Positions 7,645 through 15,560 of a stretch of DNA of 64,000 bases are shown in pieces. Source of the DNA: Streptomyces lomondensis. GTDB lineage: Bacteria > Actinomycetota > Actinomycetes > Streptomycetales > Streptomycetaceae. The translations under genes were made by a program, and so were the position numbers. Under the pieces are notes generated by a model. The model saw only the letters and a list, made by a program, of their open reading frames with translations, had not been told where the DNA came from and did not search any database. The stretch is taken from positions 205,877-269,876 of the forward strand of contig NZ_BMWC01000011.1 of assembly GCF_014651035.1 (NCBI RefSeq), given 5' to 3'. Position 1 is the stretch's first letter, and every line of letters begins with the position of its first letter.

Positions 7645-9107
7645 ACAAGGTGGTACGCCGCTTCCGCTCGCTGCCGATCCGGTCGCGCCTGGCGCTGCTG
7701 GTGGCGGCGGCGGTGGCGTTCGCCGTGGCGGCGGTGTCGGTGACCTGCTGGTTCATCGTGCAGGGGAAGCTGTACGACCAGGTGGACGGGGATCTGAGGT
7801 CGTCCTACCGGACCATCCAGGAGGACGACTTCGAGGCGCTGGTCAAGACGTGCCCCCAGACGCCGTCCAGCACGCTCGGCGGCGCTCCTCGCCCGCAGAC
7901 GTACGCGCAGCTGGTGCGGGTCGACGGCAGGGTCTGCCTGTTCAGCAACCTCATGCCGCAGGTGAAGGTCACGAGCACCGACAAGGCCGTGGCGCGGAAC
8001 CCCGACCCCAGGACGGCCCAGCTGCGCAACGGCAAGGACAGCGACGGCAACTCGGTGCGCGTACTGACCACGGCGGTCATCGTCAAGGACGGCCCGTTCG
8101 ACCAGGGTGTCGCAGCCGACTACGCGCTGGTCATCGCGGTCCCCCTCAAGGGCACGGAGTCCACGCTCAACGAACTGGCGCTGATCCTGCTGCTGGTGTC
8201 GGGCATCGGGGTGGTGGGCGCGGGGGCGGCCGGTCTGACGGTGGCCAGGGCGGGACTGCGCCCGGTCGACAAACTGACGGAAGCGGTCGAGCACGTGGCC
8301 CGCACGGAGGACCTGGACGTCCGTATCCCCGTCGACGACGACAGCGACGACGAGGTGGCCCGCCTGTCCCGCTCGTTCAACTCGATGACGTCGGCCCTGG
8401 CCAGCTCCCGCGAACTCCAGCAGCAACTCATCGCGGACGCCGGCCACGAGCTGCGTACGCCGCTGACGTCGTTGCGTACCAACATCGAGCTCCTCACCCG
8501 CAGCGAGGAGACGGGCCGTCCCATCCCCGAGGCGGACCGCAAGGCGCTGCTCGCGTCGGTGAAGGCGCAGATGACGGAGCTGGCCGCGCTCATCGGCGAC
8601 CTCCAGGAACTGTCCCGGCCGGACACGGGCCAGCACGCGGGCCGGACCCAGATCGTCGCCTGGCACGACACGGTCGAGTCGGCGCTGCGGCGGGCCCGGC
8701 TGCGCGGCCCGGAACTGACGATCACGGCGGACGTCGAGCCCTGGTTCGTCCGCGCGGAGCCCTCCGCGCTGGAACGGGCGGTGGTGAACATTCTGGACAA
8801 CGCCGTGAAGTTCAGCCCCGAGGGCGGCACAGTCGACGTACGGCTGTCCGAGGGTGTCCTCACGGTCCGCGACCACGGCCCGGGCATCCCCGCCGACGAA
8901 CTCCCCCACGTCTTCGACCGCTTCTGGCGCTCCCCGAGCGCGCGGGCACTGCCGGGCTCGGGGCTGGGGTTGTCGATCGTGGCACGGACGGTGCAGCAGG
9001 CCGGGGGTGAGGTGTCCTTGTCCCCGGCGGAGGGCGGCGGCACGGTGGCGACGGTACGCCTGCCGGGGGCGGCGGTACCTCCGCCGGAGGAACCGCCTAC
9101 TGCGTGA
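7641..9107 (+). CDS. cssS: CssS, sensor histidine kinase of secretion stress
   Basis: A 488-residue kinase starting at a GTG that overlaps the cssR stop. Domains in order: first transmembrane segment (about 14-40), extracytoplasmic sensor region with two cysteines (about 41-160), second transmembrane segment (about 170-200), HAMP linker, HisKA with phospho-acceptor His269 in DAGHELRTPL, and HATPase_c with N-box ILDNAVKFS, G1 DHGPGIP and G2 GSGLGLS. The extracytoplasmic part is the likely detector of misfolded secreted protein. Its 3' end overlaps the convergent DUF397 gene by eleven bases, which hints that the accessory region begins here. Confidence 0.87.
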   Translation: MNKVVRRFRSLPIRSRLALLVAAAVAFAVAAVSVTCWFIVQGKLYDQVDGDLRSSYRTIQEDDFEALVKTCPQTPSSTLGGAPRPQTYAQLVRVDGRVCLFSNLMPQVKVTSTDKAVARNPDPRTAQLRNGKDSDGNSVRVLTTAVIVKDGPFDQGVAADYALVIAVPLKGTESTLNELALILLLVSGIGVVGAGAAGLTVARAGLRPVDKLTEAVEHVARTEDLDVRIPVDDDSDDEVARLSRSFNSMTSALASSRELQQQLIADAGHELRTPLTSLRTNIELLTRSEETGRPIPEADRKALLASVKAQMTELAALIGDLQELSRPDTGQHAGRTQIVAWHDTVESALRRARLRGPELTITADVEPWFVRAEPSALERAVVNILDNAVKFSPEGGTVDVRLSEGVLTVRDHGPGIPADELPHVFDRFWRSPSARALPGSGLGLSIVARTVQQAGGEVSLSPAEGGGTVATVRLPGAAVPPPEEPPTA

Positions 9108-9294
9108 CGTAGGCGAGGAACGACGCCCAGGGGTTCGGGCCGAACACGAGTATCGGGCCGTGGGGCTGCTTGCTGTCTCGGACCGGGACTGTGCCGGGGC
9201 AGTTGTCGGCGACTTCCAGGCAGTTCGAAGCTCCCCCGTCGCTGTAGGAGGACTTGCGCCACGCCGCGGTCATGAGGTCAGGGGTTCGGTTCAT
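9097..9294 (-). CDS. DUF397 protein, partner of a broken regulator
   Basis: A 65-residue DUF397 protein with the family core AAWRKSSYSDGGASNCLEVAD and the motif VPVRDSK. The ATG at 9294 follows GGAGGAG with eight bases spacing; the GTG at 9303 lies inside that site and is rejected. DUF397 proteins usually pair with an XRE-DUF5753 regulator, often acting together in development and antibiotic control (the BldB/WhiJ-like system). Here the start overlaps the stop of the regulator at 9291 by four bases (ATGA), but that regulator is a pseudogene, so this is an orphan. It is nearly identical over much of its length to the DUF397 gene at 20451-20651, indicating recent duplication. Confidence 0.85.
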   Translation of the reverse strand: MNRTPDLMTAAWRKSSYSDGGASNCLEVADNCPGTVPVRDSKQPHGPILVFGPNPWASFLAYVTQ

Positions 9295-9939
9295 GGTCTG
9301 CACTCCTCCAGAAGGCGCTTCATGAACGCCGTCGACTCAGCCGGGGTCAGCGCCGCGTCCCGGACGAGATCGTAGGACAAACGGAAGCGCAGCACCTTGT
9401 CCGGATCCTGGCTGCCAGAAGAGCCAGAGGTGACTGTCCATGAGGTCGTGCACGCCCGCCGTGAAGGGGAGCACCTGGATGACGACGTTGGGCAGCTCCG
9501 CCGCGTCCACCAGATGTGACAACTGCTCTGACCACACCTTCGCGTTGGGCACCGGCCGCCGAAGCGCACCCTCGTTCAGGATCACCCGCACGTTCGGTGC
9601 CGGGTCGCGAGTCAGCAACTCCTGCCTTCCCATGCGCGCGGCCACCTGTTCCTCGAGATCATCGCCGTTGCCAGCTGTTGTCTGAGCTCCGGACAACCCT
9701 GACAACACCGTGCGGGCGTAGCCCTCGGTCTGCAAGAGACCCGGCACCCTGAGCTAACTGTCCAGGTCCTCCATGACCGTCCGCTTGGAGAGCCGGTCCC
9801 CCTTCTCCAGGCGGCTCAGGTAGCTCTTGTCGTAGCCGGTGTCCTCGGCCAGCTGGCCGAGCGACTTGCCCGCCTGCTCCCGCAGGAACCTCAGCGTCCG
9901 GCCGAGTGCGGCACGCCCCGACTCTTCCTGTTCGTCCAC
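9291..9939 (-). pseudogene. Disrupted XRE-DUF5753 regulator
   Basis: The N-terminal helix-turn-helix is intact (GTG at 9939; LGQLAEDTGYDKSYLSRLEK), but after MEDLDS there is an in-frame TAG at 9754-9756. Sequence then resumes as PGLLQTEGYARTVL, skipping about 40 codons that the paralogue at 19630-20454 has. A second loss near 9415 removes roughly 17 codons and shifts frame before DPDKVLRFRLSYDLVRD. The total is 649 bases against 825 in the intact copy, which fits both losses. The end still overlaps the DUF397 start by ATGA, so the pair was once a normal operon. A truncated DNA-binding domain could still be made. Confidence 0.85.
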
Positions 9940-10060
9940 GACTCGTTCTCCGCTCCTAGCTGTCAATGTCCTGTCATACCCGTCGGTAGCGCGAACTCCC
10001 GCTCGTGGTCTGACATCTTCATCACCGTCACAGAACCGCAAGCAGGAGTGAGCCCCCCAC

Positions 10061-10909
10061 ATGCGTCTCACACGCAAGTCAACTCTTAAGAAGTACGGCG
10101 TAGTTGTCGCTTCCACCGCCCTCGCGATAACCGGTCTGCTGGCCGGCGCGGGGACCGCCACCGCCGGGCCCGCCGGGGCCACGAACATCCGGGGTGTCGA
10201 CCCCGGTGACACCGACCGGATGATCGAGCGGCTGTGCAGCCAGGAGACGAGCCTGACCGGCGTCTACGGCGCGCTGAACGTCGACACCGGCGAGTTCAAG
10301 ACCCGCGACGAGTACCTGCGGGACGTCTTCGGGCTGTGGAAGCCCGCCGGGCCGTGGGAGCTGTTCCGCGGCTGGTGCGGGTACGCCGAGGCCTCCACCT
10401 GGTCGATCAAGGGCGACACCGTCCGCACGTCCCGGTGGATCGGCAACAAGGGGTCCGCCGACGACAAGGAGACCTTCGTCAGCAGCTACAGCACCAAGAC
10501 GTTCGCCAAGAAGAGCGTCGGCGGCACCATCAGCCTCTCCCTCGCCAAGAGCATCTTCTCGGGCACCGTCGGCGGCAGCGCCGGCTACGAGTGGGGCTGG
10601 GAGAAGGAGTCCCGGTTCGAGACCCGCAGCGAGAAGACCATCCCGCCCTGCCGGCAGGTCGCCGTGACCTGGACGCCGTACCAGCGGGTCGTGCGCGTCA
10701 ACCCCGTCTTCCACGTCGAGGACTACCAGTGGAACAAGGGCGACGGCGACCGGACCGTGCACAGCTGGCGTGACCGGGGCTACCAGACGATCTACTCCCA
10801 CGGGTACTACATCGACGGCATCTCCGACAAGCTCCTCCCCAACGGCCAGCCCGACGGCCGCGAGGACAAGATCGAGGAGAAGCTCGACCCCAAGTCCTGC
10901 ACCTCGTAA
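10061..10909 (+). CDS. Secreted protein, possibly aerolysin/ETX-like beta-pore former
   Basis: A 282-residue protein with a basic n-region (MRLTRKSTLKKYG), a hydrophobic core and an AXA-type end (TATAGPAG), so it is secreted. The mature part has four cysteines. It includes a long Ser/Thr/Lys-rich amphipathic stretch (about residues 140-200) followed by ETRSEKTIPPCRQVAVTW. The alternating pattern, then a TIPP-type turn leading into strands, resembles the insertion loop and domain of ETX/MTX2 or aerolysin-type toxins. This is inference from pattern only. The gene is divergent from the broken regulator and precedes the pectinolytic gene, but shares no obvious role with it. A GGAG ribosome site precedes the ATG. 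It could equally be an uncharacterised wall-associated protein. Confidence 0.7.
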   Translation: MRLTRKSTLKKYGVVVASTALAITGLLAGAGTATAGPAGATNIRGVDPGDTDRMIERLCSQETSLTGVYGALNVDTGEFKTRDEYLRDVFGLWKPAGPWELFRGWCGYAEASTWSIKGDTVRTSRWIGNKGSADDKETFVSSYSTKTFAKKSVGGTISLSLAKSIFSGTVGGSAGYEWGWEKESRFETRSEKTIPPCRQVAVTWTPYQRVVRVNPVFHVEDYQWNKGDGDRTVHSWRDRGYQTIYSHGYYIDGISDKLLPNGQPDGREDKIEEKLDPKSCTS

Positions 10910-10937
10910 GGAACATACGCACGGCACGGCAACCTTT

Positions 10938-10981
10938 CCGTGCGGGGCGGCGACCCACTCCCGGATCATCCCCCCGCACGG
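10938..10981 (+). terminator. Stem-loop between the secreted protein and pectinase genes
   Basis: A perfect 10-bp inverted repeat (CCGTGCGGGG at 10938-10947, CCCCGCACGG at 10972-10981) with a 24-base loop lies between the two genes and ends 14 bases before the next ATG. It could terminate the upstream transcript or structure the leader of the pectinase mRNA. Confidence 0.5.
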
Positions 10982-10995
10982 AACGGATTCGCCGC

Positions 10996-13050
10996 ATGAG
11001 TGAGCTGCGCAGCACCCCCAGGCACCGCAGAAGCCGCACAGCCCTGGCGGCCGGGGTCCCCCTGGCCCTGGCCGCCGCCGGCACCCTCGCCTACGGCGCC
11101 GACCTCGGAGCCCTCGGGCTCACCGCACAGCGGGCCTCCGCCGCCGCCCCCTCCTGGGCCGCCGACACCGCCGACGGGTTCGCCTCCGTCAACTCCCTCG
11201 GGCAGAACGGGACGTACGGCGGGCGCGGCGGCCAGGTCGTCACCGTGAGGACGCAGGCCGAGCTGGAGAAGTACGCCACCGCGACCCAGCCGTACGTCAT
11301 CGTCGTCGCCGGGGCGATCACCATGAACCCGGTCGGCAAAGAGATCAAGGTGCAGTCCGACAAGACCATCGTCGGGGCCGGGACCTCGGGGCACATCGTC
11401 GGTGGTGGGTTCTTCCTCGGTTCCGGGGTCCACAACGTGATCATCCGGAATCTGACCATCCGGGACTCGTACCAGGGGATCTGGAACGACAAGGACCATG
11501 ATTTCGACGCCATCCAGATGGACGGCGCCCACCATGTGTGGATCGACCACAACGACCTGCGGCACATGGCCGACGGGCTCATCGACGTCCGCAAGGACAG
11601 CACGAACGTCACCGTCTCCTGGAACAAGCTGAGCGACAACAACAAGACGTTCGGCATCGGCTGGACCGAGAACGTCAAGACCGACATCACGATCCACCAC
11701 AACTGGATCCGCGAGACCGAGCAGCGCAACCCGTCCACCGACAACGCCGCCCACGCGCACCTCTACAACAACTTCCTGGAGGACGTCCCGGGCACGGACA
11801 TCTGGTCCTCGTACGGCAACTACGCGCGCGGCGCGACCAAGATGGTTCTGGAGAACTCCTACTTCCAGGGCGTCAAGAACCCGGTCATCAAGGACAGCGG
11901 GGCCGCCGTCGTGCAGCGCGGCAGCGTCTTCTCCGGGACCAGCGGGCGTAACGAGAGCGGCGGCACCGCCTTCGATCCGAAGGCGTACTACCCCTACAGC
12001 CTCGACAAGGCCGCCGATGTGCCGGGGCTGCTCAAGTCGGGGACGGGGCCCCGCGCCTCCATAGGGACGACGGCCGGTACCAAGGCCGCGGCCGCCACCA
12101 CCCTCACCGTCGCCCAGGACGGCTCCGGCCAGTACCGCACCGTGCAGGCCGCCGTGAACGCCGTACCGGCGAACAACCCGTCGCGGGTCGTGATCGCCGT
12201 CAAGCCGGGGACGTACCGGGAGACCGTGAAGGTCCCCTCCAACAAGCCGCACGTCACCATCCAGGGCACCGGCGGCAGCCGCAAGGACACGACGATCGTC
12301 TACAACAACGCCGCCGGTACGCCGAAGCCCGGCGGCGGCACGTACGGCACGAGCGGCAGCGCCACCGTCGCCGTCGAGGCCGACGACTTCCAGGCCCGCA
12401 ACCTGACCATCTCCAACGACTTCGACGAGAAGGCCAACCAGGGCCTCAGCGGGCAGCAGGCCGTCGCCCTGCGCACCGCCGCCGACAAGGTGTTCCTCGA
12501 CAGGATCATCGTCAGCGGCGACCAGGACACGCTGCTCCTCGACACGGCGGCCAAGGACCGGCTGGGCCGGGTGTACGTCAGCGACTCCTACGTCATCGGC
12601 AACGTCGACTTCATCTTCGGGCGGGCCACGGCCGTCGTCGACAGGTCCGTCATCACGCTGAAGAAGCGCTGGAACGGCGCCTCGGGCGGTTACGTCACCG
12701 CCCCGAGCACGGCCGCGAACCGCAAGGGCATCCTGATCGCCAACTCCACCGTGAACGGGGACGTCTCGGCCGGCAGCTTCCACCTCGGCCGGCCCTGGCA
12801 CGCGGGCGGGGACGCTTCCCTCGACCCGCAGACCACCGTCCGCAACACCAACCTGAGCGCCGCGATCAAGTCCACGCCGTGGACCGACATGAGCGGCTTC
12901 TCGTGGAAGGACGACCGGTTCGCCGAGTACAAGAACAGCGGTGCGGGCGCCGGTTCGGCGAGCGCGAACCGGCCGCACCTGACCGATGCGCAGGCCGCCG
13001 ACCAGGAGGTCGCGGACTGGCTCGCGGGCTGGACGCCTTCGGCGTCCTGA
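10996..13050 (+). CDS. Bifunctional pectate lyase (PL1) - pectin methylesterase (CE8)
   Basis: A 684-residue secreted fusion. A signal peptide (about 1-50, ending near QRASAAAP) is followed by a PL1 pectate lyase (about 55-335) with WIDHND at 180, LIDVRKDS-VTVSWN and the Arg-bearing ETEQRNPSTDNAAHAH. After a linker (about 340-365) comes a pectinesterase domain (about 367-650) with GQYRTVQAAV, the catalytic region GDQDTLL (about 509), the acid in NVDFIFG (about 537) and GRPWH (about 598). The esterase would demethylate pectin so that the lyase can cleave the exposed polygalacturonate by beta-elimination with calcium. Having both on one chain is efficient for plant-wall breakdown. A GH5 glycosidase lies convergently downstream. 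Confidence 0.92.
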   Translation: MSELRSTPRHRRSRTALAAGVPLALAAAGTLAYGADLGALGLTAQRASAAAPSWAADTADGFASVNSLGQNGTYGGRGGQVVTVRTQAELEKYATATQPYVIVVAGAITMNPVGKEIKVQSDKTIVGAGTSGHIVGGGFFLGSGVHNVIIRNLTIRDSYQGIWNDKDHDFDAIQMDGAHHVWIDHNDLRHMADGLIDVRKDSTNVTVSWNKLSDNNKTFGIGWTENVKTDITIHHNWIRETEQRNPSTDNAAHAHLYNNFLEDVPGTDIWSSYGNYARGATKMVLENSYFQGVKNPVIKDSGAAVVQRGSVFSGTSGRNESGGTAFDPKAYYPYSLDKAADVPGLLKSGTGPRASIGTTAGTKAAAATTLTVAQDGSGQYRTVQAAVNAVPANNPSRVVIAVKPGTYRETVKVPSNKPHVTIQGTGGSRKDTTIVYNNAAGTPKPGGGTYGTSGSATVAVEADDFQARNLTISNDFDEKANQGLSGQQAVALRTAADKVFLDRIIVSGDQDTLLLDTAAKDRLGRVYVSDSYVIGNVDFIFGRATAVVDRSVITLKKRWNGASGGYVTAPSTAANRKGILIANSTVNGDVSAGSFHLGRPWHAGGDASLDPQTTVRNTNLSAAIKSTPWTDMSGFSWKDDRFAEYKNSGAGAGSASANRPHLTDAQAADQEVADWLAGWTPSAS

Positions 13051-13055
13051 CGGCT

Positions 13056-13098
13056 CCCTTCCGGGTTCGGCTGACAAGCGGCGCCGAACCCGGAAGGG
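13056..13098. terminator. Bidirectional hairpin between pectinase and GH5 genes
   Basis: A 16-bp perfect stem (13056-13071 with 13083-13098) and an 11-base loop lie between two convergent genes, with stops at 13050 and 13108. Position and strength fit a shared intrinsic terminator, without a long U-tract as is usual in Streptomyces. Confidence 0.8.
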
Positions 13099-13107
13099 CC
13101 ACCATCC

Positions 13108-14130
13108 TTACTGGTTCCAGGCGTAGTGCAGCCGGTCCAGGCCGCTCTGGTTGTTCACCTTCAGGCTGAGGTTCGTGCCCGTGCCCTGGAGGGTGGTGAG
13201 GGAGTAGGTGTCGCCGTTGCGCAGGCCGGGCCAGTAGACCGAGCCCAGGCCCAGCTCCCGGATGATGTCCGTCGCGGCCTGTATGTAGGCGACCTCGTTG
13301 GAGCCGTTGACCGGGCCGTTGTAGTCCAGGCCGGTGGTCATGGAGGCGCCGAACTCGTCGAGGATCGTGCGCGAGGCGCAGTCGCCGATACGTGCCTTGA
13401 AGTCCTGCTTCCACTGGTCGACGCTGGTCCAGTCGGTGTGCCAGAAGCCGTAGTTGTGCAGGGCCAGGCGGGTGCCCTTCAGGCGCGGGTCGGCGCACAC
13501 CGGCTTGACGTCCTCGCTGTACTTGTACCCGCCGATCAGGACCCGGTCGCGGGGCACGTTGTTGTGGGTGGTCACCCACTTCGCGGCGATGTCCGTCCAC
13601 TGCTGCGCGGTGTAGCCGAACGGCTCGTTCATCGGCTCGAAGTACACCTTGGAGTTGCGGGCGTAGGAGGAGGTGATCCGCGCCCACATCTGGTCCCAGG
13701 ACGCCTGGTTGTCGATCTTGCCGTCCTTGGCGTTGTCGGCCTCCCAGTAGCCCAGGATGACCTTGAAGCCCTTGGCGGTGGCGGCGTCGATCGCGCCCCG
13801 GTACGACTTCCAGAACGGGCCGTTCACCGAGGTCGGGTTGACCGGGAGGCGGACCGTGTTGGCGCCGAGCTTGGCGAAGCCGCCGATGATCGCCTGCGAC
13901 TTGGCGTAGGTGGTGGCGTAGCTGTCGGACGTGGACAGGCCCGAGGGCACGACCGCGTCGTCGGCGTAGTTGTCGCGCGGGTCGGCCCAGTTGACGCCCT
14001 TGAAGTCGCTGACGGGCGGCGGTGCGCTGGGCGAGGCGGCTGCGGGGGTGGCGAGGGCCCCGCCGAATGCCGTGGCGCAGGCGAGCAGCGCCCCCAGGCC
14101 GGCTGTCCCCCGATGAGTCTTTCGTGACAC
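13108..14130 (-). CDS. Secreted glycoside hydrolase family 5 enzyme
   Basis: A 340-residue protein starting at GTG 14130 (VSRKTHRG), with AGAAGGGG upstream at good distance. The signal peptide runs to about residue 32 (ATPAAAS). The catalytic domain has VYFEPMNEPFG with acid/base Glu169 in the NEP motif and ILDEFGA with nucleophile Glu259, both diagnostic of clan GH-A family 5. The activity is likely endo-beta-glucanase or a related endoglycanase, but the substrate is not certain. No carbohydrate-binding module is present. The last about 40 residues (SLTTLQGTGTNLSLKVNN) look like a compact beta extension. It is convergent with the pectinase fusion, and together they form a small plant-polysaccharide locus. 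Confidence 0.88.
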   Translation of the reverse strand: MSRKTHRGTAGLGALLACATAFGGALATPAAASPSAPPPVSDFKGVNWADPRDNYADDAVVPSGLSTSDSYATTYAKSQAIIGGFAKLGANTVRLPVNPTSVNGPFWKSYRGAIDAATAKGFKVILGYWEADNAKDGKIDNQASWDQMWARITSSYARNSKVYFEPMNEPFGYTAQQWTDIAAKWVTTHNNVPRDRVLIGGYKYSEDVKPVCADPRLKGTRLALHNYGFWHTDWTSVDQWKQDFKARIGDCASRTILDEFGASMTTGLDYNGPVNGSNEVAYIQAATDIIRELGLGSVYWPGLRNGDTYSLTTLQGTGTNLSLKVNNQSGLDRLHYAWNQ

Positions 14131-14279
14131 GACATCCCCTTCTGAGCAGTTGCGTGCGCGAGAACTCGCGTACAGATCGGCGGCTCGTTGGCTCCCGCAA
14201 ACTAGAAGAGGCCTCGAACAGAGGTCAACACATCTGCACATCAAATTTCATCAAGAACGCAGGCGCTGCCGACGGCAGC

Positions 14280-15503
14280 TCACCGCCCCACCGTCAGCCC
14301 CGACCCCGACACCCGCACCCGGATGCCGTCCTCCTCCACCCGTACGTCCCGCAGCCGCACCTCGCCCTGCTCCGGCTCCGGCAGTTCGAACGCCAGTGAC
14401 AGCCGGTCGGCCAGGACCGGGCGGGTCAGGCCGGACAGGGAGTCGAGGAGGGCGGGGTCGAGACCGAGGCGGCGGAGCACCTCGGGGTTGTCCAGGGCCA
14501 GGTCGATGAGGTTGAGGCGCTGGGCCTGGCGGGCGAAGCGCGGGGAGCCGGTCAGCTCGGCGAGCTTGCCGTCGTCGGCCAGGGCCTCGCGGACCGTCGC
14601 CTCGGGCACGCCCATGCGCCGCACGATGGCCGGGACCGACAGCAGCGCCTTGGCCTTGCGGGTCTCCCGGGCCAGATCGGCGGACCCCTTGGGCGTCAGG
14701 TGCAGGCCTTCCGAGGGGCGGGTGCCGGGGCGGTAGGTGGCCAGGTCCCCGATGTCCAGGCGCATTCCGCCGATCTCCGTCGTGATGCCCCGCTCGCCCT
14801 GCCGCTGGATCCGGGCCTCGGCCCGCAGCCGCAGGTTGTGCCCGGCGACCGGCAGGGTGCCGCGGGCCCGTACCCGGTCGCGACCCTCGCCGGTGAACGT
14901 CACCTGGGAGGCGCCGAGTTCGCGGTTGAGATCAGCGAAGGAGAGCACGACCTCGCCCTCGAACCGGGGGACGTGGGCGCCGCGCACGGACGTGAGGCCG
15001 TCGGCGTCCAGCCGGATGTCATGGGCCGTGGCCGACACCTTCGCCAGCGAGACCCGGTCGGCGGCGACGTCCGGGACGGTCACCTTCACCGAGTCCAGCC
15101 GCTTGTCGGCGAGCTGGGTGAGGAAGGGGAACCCGCCGATCTCCACCTCGGGCGCCGCCGCCAGGTCGAGGCGGTCCTTGAGGGTGTCGGCGGCCCGGTG
15201 CTCGGCGTACAGCAGGGCCCAGCGGTCGCCGAGCGCGGTGAACGCGGCGAGCACGGCCAGGCCCACCACCGCCTTCACCGCGAGCGGCAGTCCGGCGAAA
15301 CGATTCTTCCTTCGACGGCCGCCCCGGCGGTGCACCGGCGGGGCCCAGGCGTCCTCGGCGTCCTCGTCGGAGCCCTGGGAGTCCCAGGACTCCTTCCGGA
15401 ACTCCTCCAGGGGGGTCTCCTCCAGAGGCCCGTCGTCGAGGGCGGCGAGTTCCTCGTACGGGTTCGGACGCGGATGCGCATCAGAGTGGTGGGGGGTACG
15501 CAT
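14280..15503 (-). CDS. DUF2993 (LmeA-like) envelope protein, long form
   Basis: A 407-residue protein. Residues 1-70 are acidic then basic and cytoplasmic, followed by one membrane segment (about 73-92). An extracytoplasmic DUF2993 domain then begins around VEIGGFPFLTQLADKRLDSV and runs to the end (VRVEEDGIRVRVSGSGLTVG). The role is unknown apart from the link of the family to envelope lipids in mycobacteria. It is larger than the partial paralogue at 1-693, mainly through the cytoplasmic tail and an inserted helical stretch (about 280-340). The ATG at 15503 is the only reasonable start. Confidence 0.85.
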   Translation of the reverse strand: MRTPHHSDAHPRPNPYEELAALDDGPLEETPLEEFRKESWDSQGSDEDAEDAWAPPVHRRGGRRRKNRFAGLPLAVKAVVGLAVLAAFTALGDRWALLYAEHRAADTLKDRLDLAAAPEVEIGGFPFLTQLADKRLDSVKVTVPDVAADRVSLAKVSATAHDIRLDADGLTSVRGAHVPRFEGEVVLSFADLNRELGASQVTFTGEGRDRVRARGTLPVAGHNLRLRAEARIQRQGERGITTEIGGMRLDIGDLATYRPGTRPSEGLHLTPKGSADLARETRKAKALLSVPAIVRRMGVPEATVREALADDGKLAELTGSPRFARQAQRLNLIDLALDNPEVLRRLGLDPALLDSLSGLTRPVLADRLSLAFELPEPEQGEVRLRDVRVEEDGIRVRVSGSGLTVGR

Positions 15504-15560
15504 CGATCCATCCGATCATGCGCACGACCCCCACCCCAACCTGTACCCCAGGTATGCGAC

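Noticed and set aside
10966..13077. 703-codon minus-strand frame opposite the pectinase gene
   Set aside because: The plus strand carries PL1 and CE8 motifs; the minus translation is Val/Gly/Asp-rich noise.
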